A DNA stretch of 64,000 nt. Source: Eremophila alpestris peregrina. Lineage: Eukaryota; Chordata; Aves; Passeriformes; Alaudidae. Positions within the stretch are counted from its first letter, which is position 1. Every line of letters starts with the position of its first letter. The stretch is from the NCBI GenBank assembly GCA_009792885.1, contig WMCF01000016.1, positions 12,460,254 through 12,524,253 on the forward strand. Reading direction: 5' to 3'. A model generated the notes under the pieces. The model was not told the origin of the DNA. It did not search any database and worked only from the letters and a program-made list of their open reading frames with translations. Shown piece by piece: positions 13,801 to 22,700 of this stretch. The position numbers were made by a program, and so were the translations under genes.

Positions 13801-16199
13801 AAGAAGGAACTGGTAGCATTAGGAGAGGGTAAGTACTCTGTTGTTAAGGAGTGGTGGTGGGATTGTTTATTTTTCCTCCCATAAACGTTTTTTTTTAAGG
13901 TCCTAATGGAAACAAAGCAAAGTATTATTCCTCTAAAAGCACTATTCTTTAAGTAAACCAGACTCACTACTTGAAACATTCCAATGACATATGGTGGCAG
14001 CAGGGGGATGGCCGAGATGTGGACAGAGGAGGTATCACCGAGATAAAGACACACACACACACACACACAGAGGTGTGAGGAGAGGGACACGTGCCCCAGG
14101 GAGAGGCAGGACAAAAGAGAAAACAGCACATTCTTCTAGGGCTGTAAATTTATCCCTGTGAATAGTTACCTTCAACAACCTTACTATTCCAGAGATCAAA
14201 TCAAAAAATATCAGAACCCTCCCACAGTGTCTCTGACTCCAGAGGTGCAGACAGCTTTCCCATGTCCTTGCAGGGCAGTCATGTCCTCCTTGAACACCTT
14301 CACTGCCACCAGCACCAGCACCTCAGCTCACTGAGCTGTGTGCCAGAGCCAGGGCAGGGCACAAGCTGCTGCCCCTGGCACCAGAACAGCAATCATTGCT
14401 GTGGGGCACCACAACACAGCCTTCCCTGCTCTTGTGAGAGGCCATTATTGAACCATCTCCCACACAGCTCTCAGCACTGGAGCCCCATTCTACAATAGAT
14501 GTTCATCCAGTTGGCATTCTGATTCAATTGCTTTTAGTTCCCTCTGACTTTTTTTTAATTATTATTATTATTATTTTCTCATATTTTTATTTTCTTCCAT
14601 GACCCAACATGTCATATGCTTGGGCTGTGATTTCTGCAGAGGCACTGGGGTTTATCAGACCTCAAAAGAAAGAAATGGAAAGAACCCACCTGTGTTTTGC
14701 CCATGAAAACTGAAAAATGAGCCCACAGTTGTCTTTCTCCAGCTGATAATGCAGACAAATATAAGCTGTTTGCTATGCAGTTCCTTACAAGTATAATAAA
14801 TTGGTACAGTTATCATCAATTTAAATGTAAAGTGGCATCTTTTTTTCTACAGGCTTTGCAGGTTTGGAGATTGGTGTATTCACCTGAGTTTGTTACACTT
14901 CATTACCCTGTAAACTTTCCTCTCTTGCCCGCTGCCTCTTATTTGCATCTCACTGCATCTAAAATATGTCTTCATCTGCTGAAGATGAATGCTAATCTCG
15001 ACTCTTATTTCTTCCTCTCTAGGGGTTTCTTGCTGCTCCCAAATATGCTGACATCTTTCTAGAGCTTGAATTTGGGATTTGACAGATGAGAAAGGAACAG
15101 GGCAGGGGCACATCCATACTTTTTTCTTTGTCTTCTAGTCTCTTAACTTGTTGAAGTCTGTTCAGAATTTAGGCAAGTTAGAAATACAGAATTGTTGTCT
15201 AAAAAGAGAGTTCCCCATGCTATTTCTTGCTTCTACTGGATGAGGATTAGGAAAATAACGCTTATTGCAAGATTTTACGTAAAATTATCATCTTTGGCAT
15301 TTCTTTTGTAGTTTAGCCATCTTTTGGATGACAGCATGGTCTGTAGAAAAAAAGGAATAGCACGTTTTGGGAAAGAAAGCAGCCTTAGGTAAGTACATAT
15401 ATGACTTCAAGGCAGTTACATCTAAATCCTTGGAAGCTTAAAATAAGCTGGAGTGGATGGTCTGGTGGGCAGAGTGCAGGTTCATTCAAAGTGATGTGGT
15501 ATCTTTGCTCTGTCAAATGGGCATTGTGGTACAACCCTCACCTAAAAAAGCAGATCCACTGCAATAACACCAAGCCAGCTGCACATGGGCTGTGCCTTCA
15601 CAGTGGTTCAGTGTGAGATGTGTCATCATTCCTACATCATATGCTCCAATTCCATAGTGAGCTAAAAAGACATATAGGAAAACACCTCCTTTCCTTGAAA
15701 GTTCTGCTTCCTAAATGGGTTCTTCATGATGAAAACCCTGCCACTGGCCAAGGTGGAAAGATGTAAATCACACAGCACCACACGTTCCAATGAACACAGG
15801 TGTGCAAGGTTTTGATGTGACCACTCCTTTGTTAAAATGCATTACCCTGCAGAAAAACGGCAGAAACACATCGAAAAGACCAAAAATAATTTGCTTCTGC
15901 CCAACAGAGAATTGCAGAGCTGTAACAGACCTAACTCTCTAAAATCCTGCAGTGCTGCTTTTTGAGGTTCTGCTGTTTGGATATTCAATAATATTGTCAC
16001 ACTTCTTATGACATTACTCTGAGATTTTTTTTTCCCCAGAAAACACTTCGATGTTGGCACTAAAGCCAGACAGATCAGCTGTCTGGTTACTTTTAGAGCT
16101 CCATCACTAACAAACCTGGAAAACAAAACCTTGGGCAACACGAATGCCTTTAACACTGTCAATACTTCTCCCTCCTGCCCCCTCTAGCTTCACCCAGCT
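4860..16199. other. Intergenic region, no gene recognised
   Basis: The region lies between the putative upstream 3' end and the WNT5A regulatory region. Open frames here are short (mostly under 160 codons), lack recognisable domains, often overlap on both strands, and have no consistent splice-site framing. Only simple repeats stand out: the AC repeat at 14,049-14,069, TG-rich stretches near 13,690-13,715, an ATT repeat near 14,558-14,575, and poly(T) near 7,922-7,935. Enhancers may be present, but nothing in the sequence alone proves it. Confidence 0.6.
14049..14069. repeat. (AC)n microsatellite
   Basis: An uninterrupted AC dinucleotide repeat of about ten units. It is a typical length-polymorphic microsatellite. 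Confidence 0.95.
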
Positions 16200-16810
16200 G
16201 TTTTAAATAGTGAGGAGAAATTAAAATTCTTAAAGCCTTGCAGGATGTTTGGATTTCTGCCCTTTATTTCCACTTATATGCGCCATAGCTTGAAAATTTG
16301 CCCGTGATTTATAAATTGCCTCTTCAGTTTTCTTTCTAAAAGCAGCGAGTAGGAATCCCGGCAAAGAAAATGATCTGGGGTTGGCTTAGCCCATTTCCAA
16401 GCTGCTGCTCACAGCCTTGCCCCTGTGGATCGTCCCGGGCTTGGCGTTTTCTTGTGCCCGATGACATTATGCAATTACACGATGATAAACATCATTCGGG
16501 AATACAAATGCGAGAGGTAAACAGCTCGGGGCTCTTTATTAGTTTATTTCAGGCGATCTTTCTTGTTTTACTGCGCGGCTCCTCCCCCTTTTACAGTTTT
16601 CTGCTATTCTTTACTAATTCTAGTGATTTGAGAAATGACCTTTAACCTACGCAGTTTGCAGACTCCTAAAGGGGATAATTGAAATGCCACAGTAAACCAA
16701 AGGCAATAAAATATTATTTACTAGGCATAAAACTAAGGTTGGTCTTCTTAAAGAAACGAACAGCCCCCTTATTCCTTCCCCCTCCCCGGACCTTGTGCTA
16801 CACCTAATTT
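16200..16810. promoter_or_regulatory. Candidate upstream regulatory element rich in homeodomain-type motifs
   Basis: This AT-rich block directly abuts the CpG-rich WNT5A domain, about 2 kb upstream of exon 1. It contains TTTATAAA-like (HOX/CDX) motifs, CAATTA/TAATTG-type homeodomain cores, a TGATAAAC motif and a TTTATTAG stretch, all set in sequence with few simple repeats. The change from this block to the GC-rich block is abrupt near 16,840. Enhancer function is inferred from motif content and position only. Cross-species conservation would decide it. Confidence 0.3.
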
Positions 16811-17012
16811 ATAAATTCCTCACCAGGCGTCCCGAGGAATGAACAGCAGCCCGGGCAGTGAGGATTCCCGATGGAAAGGTTCTGTGGATATTAGAGTAAA
16901 GAAACCTGCCGGGAGCGATGCTGCGGCCTCGGGCCCCGCCGGGGCGCTCAGGTGTCGCAGAGTGCCGGGCGGATCCCCCGGTCACCTGGGCCGAGGGGGC
17001 TCCGCGCTGCTC

Positions 17013-17190
17013 CGACGGGCTCCGGTTCTGCACTGCCCCGCCGGGCCCCCGTTCCGCACTGCCCCGCCGGGCCCCCGTTCCGCACTGACCCGACGGGCCC
17101 CGGTTCCGCGCTGCCCCGACGGGCCCCGGTTCCGCGCTGACCCGACGGGCCCCGGTTCCGCACTGCCCCGACGGGCCCCGGTTCCGCGCC
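17013..17190. repeat. GC-rich minisatellite, 26-bp period, about 7 copies
   Basis: Six consecutive 26-bp units start at 17,013, 17,039, 17,065, 17,091, 17,117 and 17,143, with a diverged seventh from 17,169. Each has a CGACGGGCCC or CGCCGGGCCC core followed by a GTTCCGC segment. A degenerate partial copy precedes them near 16,992. Because 26 is not a multiple of 3, the array opens long repetitive reading frames on both strands; these are artefacts of the repeat. It sits about 1.6 kb upstream of exon 1. Confidence 0.9.
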
Positions 17191-18067
17191 GCTCCGCGCT
17201 GCCGCCGCTCGGCTCCCAGCGCCGCGCCCCTCTCGGCGGCCCCTGCAGCGCGACTCCTCCCGGGCGGGCCCGGGGGGGCAGCGGACCTGGGGCCATGGGG
17301 GCCTGGCGGGGGCAGCGGGCCCGTTCGGCCGCCGCTGGTGCGGCCGGAGGCTGCGCTTACCTGACGGGCAGCGCCCCGGCGGGGCGGAGGAGCTCTTGGC
17401 TCGGGAGCAGGTGGGCAGCGGGTCGGGCCGGCCGGGATGTGCCTTTCCCCCCACTGGCCTCCTGAAGGGATTTGGTTTGCACTGGAATGGCTTTGAAGGA
17501 GTGAATGCATTTATTGATAGCGGAGCTGCTCTCGCAGCCTGGTTGGATTTCCCAGGGCTGCTTTGATAATGTGCCCCCTCCCCCGCATCCCCCCGTGGAC
17601 CCAGAGCTGCAGACGGATACAGGGGAAATGCTGCGGAGTTACGGCGTGGCTGGGGGAACGCTCCCATTTCCTGTGCTTGGGTGCACACGGGACGGGAGAG
17701 GTGCAATAAAAACCCGAGGGCTGCAGAGCAGGGAAAGAGCGGGGAGGTGCAAAGGCTCCGCGAAGCCCCTCTCCCCTGTAGCTCTCACTGGGTCTTGATT
17801 TAACCCAAACAGTTTTGTCAACAACTTGCCAAATTTACAGCGGCAAAAAGCCGCTGCAGAAGGAGGAACACGAGCCGTCGAGCTCGCTCGGTCCCGCCTT
17901 TGGCAGGCGGCACACGCGGCCGCCTCCGCGGAGCATGCGACAAGCGGGACTTGTCACCGAGCCGGCCGGCAGGAATGCTGGGGCAGGCCCTCGGCCATGT
18001 GCGCCGCACATTGTGTGCACATGTGTGCGAGGGGAGCGCCGCTGGGCCGGCCCGGCAGAGCCCCAGA

Positions 18068-18332
18068 GTGTACATGGGTGTGTGTGGATGTACACGGGTG
18101 TACGTGTGTGTATATGCGCGTACATGAGTGCGTATGGGTATACATGGGTATGTGTATGTGTGTGTACCTGGGTGTGTATGGGTATATATGGGTATGTGTA
18201 TGTGTGTGTACATATATGTGTATGGGTGTACATGGGTATGTATGGGTATACATGGGTGTATATATATGTATATATGTATGTATATATATATATATGGGTA
18301 TACATGTGTGTACCTGGGTACACGTGTGCCCC
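18068..18332. repeat. Imperfect (TG/TA)n alternating purine-pyrimidine tract
   Basis: About 265 bp are almost entirely TG, TA and CA dinucleotide steps with recurring GTATGGGTATACATGGG-like modules. Alternating purine-pyrimidine sequence of this length is prone to form Z-DNA. It lies about 350 bp upstream of the probable transcription start, inside the CpG-rich promoter domain. Confidence 0.9.
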
Positions 18333-18579
18333 CATCCCGGCCCAGGACGAGCAGCCGGCGGTGCTGGAGGGGCCGTGCACCCCCGCACGCACCCCGCCGG
18401 CCGGGATGGGAGCACGGGGCACTGCTCTGCAGGAAGAGCTTGCCCTCACGGAGCGTCAAGCCGAGCTTGACCAGCGAGAGCGGCCCGGTGATGCGCGGCT
18501 CAGAGCGGCGCACGGGACGGGGACGCGCCCCCGGGCGCTCGCCGCCGCTCCGGGGCTGCGCGGGGTCCCGGTCACTGCC

Positions 18580-18720
18580 GTACAGCTTTAAAATCCAGCC
18601 CCGGCTGCAATAGGCCGGCCCTGGGCGCATGCGCTGCCGAGAAAGTTTTCCAGCTGCCGTTGGCTCACTTAACTTTTTTTTTCTTTTCTTTTTTTTTTTT
18701 TTTTTTTCTTTCGCAGTTTT
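18580..18720 (+). promoter_or_regulatory. WNT5A: Probable WNT5A core promoter (exon 1 upstream)
   Basis: A TTTAAAA TATA-like box lies at 18,587-18,593. A palindromic NRF1-type site GCGCATGCGC lies at 18,625-18,634. A long T-rich pyrimidine tract (18,673-18,712) then ends in TTTCGCAG. This cluster directly precedes the GC-rich sequence that leads into the coding start at 19,773 without an obvious intron. The exact start site cannot be read from sequence. The pyrimidine tract plus CAG also resembles a splice acceptor, so an additional upstream non-coding exon is possible. Confidence 0.45.
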
Positions 18721-18911
18721 AAGCAGCGGGGTGAAGAGGAGCGAGGGAGAGACGCGGGGGTAGCGGGGCCGGCTGCAGCGGGCGGGGGCAGAGCCCCGCG
18801 GAGGAAGGGTCGGCTGCCGCGACGCCGCCTGCCCCGGCTTGCTCTCCCGTCTCCTCTCCCGGCTCTTCTCCCGCGTATCCCGCTCCCCGGCGCTGGGCGC
18901 CTCTGGCACCG

Positions 18912-18938
18912 ATGGATTGGGGGAGCCGCAGCTCCTGA
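18912..18938 (+). other. Upstream ORF 1 (8 codons)
   Basis: ATG at 18,912 has C at -3 and G at +4, a moderate context. It reads eight codons to TGA in the WNT5A leader. It is relevant only if transcription starts upstream of it. Confidence 0.35.
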
Positions 18939-19090
18939 AGCCCGGACTGCTCCCCTCCCCCTGCCCCTGCTCGCCTTGCAGGATCAGTCGCCCCGTAAGA
19001 CAGACACACGCGTGCACAGGCCCCCCCTCCCCCTTTCCCGCTTCTGCAGAAACTTCTTTTTCTGTTTGGGCTTTTTCTTCTCAGTGTAAA

Positions 19091-19159
19091 ATGGAGGGAG
19101 CCGGCCCCGGGATGGCTCTGCGGCGGCGGACCCCCGGCTCTGCACCGCCCAGCCTTTAA
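19091..19159 (+). other. Upstream ORF 2 (22 codons, strong Kozak)
   Basis: ATG at 19,091 has A at -3 and G at +4, a strong initiation context, and reads 22 codons to TAA. A second in-frame ATG occurs at codon 8. It ends over 600 nt before the main start, so reinitiation is possible. If the leader is transcribed as inferred, this uORF should lower or modulate WNT5A translation. Confidence 0.45.
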
Positions 19160-19772
19160 GCGAGAGAAGGGGGGCGGGCAGGGGGGAGCCCTGCACCCGC
19201 TCGGCTCCATCGTCCCCCTCTCGCGGGCCGGTCCGCGCCGAGCTGCGGAGGGGGCGGTCGGCGGCCCGAGCGCCGGCGGAGCCGGGTGGGAGCGCGGGGA
19301 GCCCCGCGGCGGCACCACCTGGGCTGGTGGGACGGATCGTCGCCCGCGGCGCTTTCGCTGCCGCTTGTGAAGATTTTTATTTGCTTCCGCACAATCACGC
19401 CCACGGGCGCTGTGTGCGTGTGTTGGGTTGGCTTTTTTTTTTTTTTTTGGCTTTTTTTTCTGCCTTTTTTTTTTTTTTACCTCCTTCGTCTTCTGCTGGT
19501 GGAAAGCCCTAATTACTGCGATTGCTGATGGACCTTGGAAAGAAGGCTGCACTGGTGCCCCGCTCCGCAGTCGGACACGCTCGGTTTACGCCGGACAGGG
19601 CGGCCGCTCGCTTGCCGCCCCCCACCAGCTCCGCGGGCCCCCGCGCTCCCCCGGCCGCGGCTCGGGAAGATACCGCCCGGCTCCCGCGAGCCAGGATTTT
19701 ACTTTCGTCTCGCCGTTCCTCCTTCTGCTCCGCTTGGATTACTTGGCTGCTCCCGCTCGGCGATCCCGCGCG

Positions 19773-19778
19773 ATGGAG
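19773..19778 (+). CDS. WNT5A: WNT5A coding exon 1 (Met-Glu only)
   Basis: This is the two-codon coding end of exon 1, followed directly by GTGAGT (phase 0 intron). Such a tiny coding part is characteristic of the WNT5A long isoform, whose first exon supplies only the first two residues. Confidence 0.9.
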
Positions 19779-22700
19779 GTGAGTCCGCGCCGGGCGCGGG
19801 GGCTCCGCGCCGCAGGGGCCGCGGGCGCGCAGGGTGGGCTGCGCTCGGCGGGCTGCGGGGCCCCGGCGCGGGGCGGCCTCTCCAGCCCTCCTCGGCTACC
19901 GCCGGGCGCTCTCACCTCTCCGCTCTCACCCACCGCGGAGAGCTCTGCTCCCCACTAGGGAAAAGATCTTGTGTTTTCTGGTTTTCCTTCTCTTTTTAAA
20001 TTTCCCCCCGAAGGGAGGCTGCCCGCCGCAAGGACACTTGCTGGGCTCGCTCTACCCGCTGCGTCCCGGTGCATCTTCTGGCAGCGGCTCCTAACGCGAG
20101 TTTAAAGACATCTTTCCAAACTTCCCAAACTTTCCCGAGGAGGATCGCTATGGAGGAGCCCAACGTCGGCGCTAATGGTGGCCTGTACCTTTAAGGAGAA
20201 CTGGCTGGGGGCCAGCGGAGGACCCGGAGTCAGCTTGCCTCCCCCCCCCCCCACCCCATTTAATTTTATTCTCAGTTTCTGGAGATTATCACTCTGCATC
20301 TGCAGCGGGTCCCTCCTGGGTCAGCGCGGAGGAGCGCGGCTCCTCGGGGTCCCCTTGGCGCTGCGAGGACTCCATGTTGGAAAGGCTGTTGGCTTTTTGT
20401 TGTTTGTTTGTTTTTAATTGTCAATTGTATGGTAAATGAGCTGCGCTCGGAGGGTCACGGGGAGTTCAGCGGGGCCGAGGAGCGAGCCTGTCCCCGGGCG
20501 CCGAGGGAAGGACACTATGTGCCTTCACCCCCGGGAAAACAATCCCTCTGCGCCTCCGCTGGGGAGAGCAGGGCCGGGACGCGACCAGTGCCTTTCCCTG
20601 CAAACGTGAGACGTGGTCTCGGTCCTCCAAATGGCTGTGGAGGCGCAGCGGGGAGCAGGGGGCGGCCGGGGGGTCCCCGCGGAGCCGCTGCGCCTCCCGC
20701 GGTTTACAGCCCCCCGGAGCCGCGCTCTGGATGCCGCCTGCCGCTGGTAGTGCTCCTAGAAAACCAGATGCCTTCGCAGGCTTTCCAGACACCCCGTGTA
20801 AAACAGGATCAGAGGCGATCCCGCAGTGCAGGATCTGTAAAAGCCTCTCTTTTCATCTCGGCAAGGAGCGCGGGCTCCGCATGGGGTGCGTTAAATACCA
20901 AAACCCAATCTCCGCGGCCCTACAAAGTTGAACACGGTGCCTCACACTCCCGATCTCCAGTGCTCCGTCCTGCGGGGCTGTCTGCCTTTTTTTTTTTTCC
21001 TTTTCCTTTTTTTTTTTTTTTTTATTGTTGGCTTTTGTGTGTGTTGTTTCTGGTGGCACCTTGTCAGCTGCTGCGTGCAGGAGGGCCGGGCTGGAAGGGC
21101 CGGGTCCGCCCGCGGCACCGGGCGCAGGTGCCTCCTCCGGCCCGCCGCCCGGCGCAGTGTCCGCAGCCGAGGAGGGCGATGGCAGCGGGGCAGGGGCGCG
21201 GAGCTGCCGTCGGAAGGGCAGAGCCGCCGAGCGAGGCCGCCCCCTGTTGGGAGCGGGCCGCCACCGGCCCGGGGGCTCCGCCGCAGCCACGGCCGAGCTC
21301 GGGGGGCACCCGGGCCCTTGCGACGGGGCAGTGGCCTTTGGCCCTGCCGGCCGCGTTTCGCAGCGGGGGCAGCGGCCCACTCCCGGCTCTGTCCCGACCG
21401 CCCGCCCCGCCGGGCCTGACTGCTGCGCCGGGCGGCTGCACAGCTGTCGGCGTCCCGCACGGGCACCGGCCTCTCTGACCTCCCCAGGGCCCGGGCAGTT
21501 TCATGACGCTTCTTTGTTACTGTCATTATTTCAAGAAGTAAGAGATGAAGGCAGCCCGGCGCGCTGTGCGCTGTTGGGTGTCGCGGCTCGCCCCGCGCAC
21601 GCCTCGCCGCTCCTCGGCCCTTGCTCAGTGCGCCCTCGGCGTTCGCACCTTGCCGGGGCTGAGCCCCTGTGGGGCGGGCGGGCTTTTTCTGCTGCAGGAG
21701 ACCGGCCCCCGCTGACCCACCTCCGGCAGCGGGGACTTTGGGGGCTCATCTCACCCGGGCAGGGGATGTTTAACCCGCACGGCGCAGGGAGGCTTCGCCC
21801 CGGGCTGCAGCCCCGGAGCAGTGTGGGGGAGCGGCGCAAGGGGGTCCCCACGCTGCGGCAGCTTCCCCGCGTGTGCCCGGGCAGGTTCCGTGTCCGGCCC
21901 CGCTGCCAGCGCTCCGCTCCTCCCGGCCCTTCGCAAACAGAAATAAATTAGAATTAAGAACACCTTCAATTCAGCGTTAAGGGCCTTTGGAGAATGAATA
22001 AGGAATAGGGAGCCCCCAAGTGTCGAAATGTCTTTTTTTTTTTACTTCTTTTTTTCCTTCTTCTTTTTTTTTTTCTTTTTTTTTTTTTTTCCTCTTCCGA
22101 GGGGAGGGGAAATAAACCCCTGGAACTGGCTCTGGGGAGCGAGTGCGAGAGTCCCGTGTGAGGACGAGACGGTGATCGCGGGACCTGTCGGGGGAAGCGT
22201 TTGACTTCCAAGACGGCAGCCCGGTTGTTGCAGGGTCCGGGTCGGGACGCCGAGCTGCTCCTTGTCGCTCCTGGTACCTCCCCGGGCCGGTACCGGCCCT
22301 GGGGCTGCCGTCGGGGCAGTCACCGCGGTGCCAGCGCGGAGCTCGGAACTGCCTCGGCGATCGCGGAAGGCGGGAGCCCCGAGGTTGCGCCCAGATGTTT
22401 TAGGGGACGACGGTGCAGGGCAAGGACCGGGAGGCATCACCCCCGGGCGGGAGCCCTCGGGCCCGCGCGGAACCGACCCCTTGAGGCACCGGCCCCCCTC
22501 CCTCTCGGGGCTCGCTTTGCAAACCTGAAGCCGCCTTTAGCCAGCCGCGAGCCTTTGGTGTGCCCGGCGCGGGCAGCCATGGGGTAATGCCCGGCGCGGG
22601 ACCCGCGGGTCGCTGTAGCCCCGGGGCAGCGGGGATGGGTCCCGTGTCCGGAGCAGCTGTTGCGCCTGGTCCCGTCCCGCCCCGCCCCGTCCCGTCCCGT

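Larger units (their letters stand above)
18720..19772 (+). other. WNT5A: WNT5A exon 1, 5' UTR portion (left end approximate)
   Basis: This is GC-rich leader sequence between the probable core promoter and the initiator ATG. It contains three upstream ORFs and a T-rich stretch at 19,433-19,478. The right end is fixed by the coding start, and the exon closes six bases later at a consensus GTGAGT donor (19,779). The left end is inferred from promoter motifs only. Confidence 0.5.

Noticed and set aside
16809..17706. Long GC-rich frames on both strands (up to about 250 codons) upstream of WNT5A
   Set aside because: They are generated by the 26-bp minisatellite and CpG-rich composition; they overlap in several frames and lack any recognisable domain.
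17818..19017. 399-codon minus-strand frame and matching plus-strand frames
   Set aside because: The middle is a translation of the TG/TA tract (His/Thr/Tyr/Ile repeats) and the ends are GC-rich promoter and leader sequence; no start context or family similarity.
18719..22440. Many long frames across exon 1 and intron 1
   Set aside because: Low stop-codon density in GC-rich DNA and homopolymer translations (poly-Phe or poly-Lys) explain them; the real gene uses only six coding bases here.
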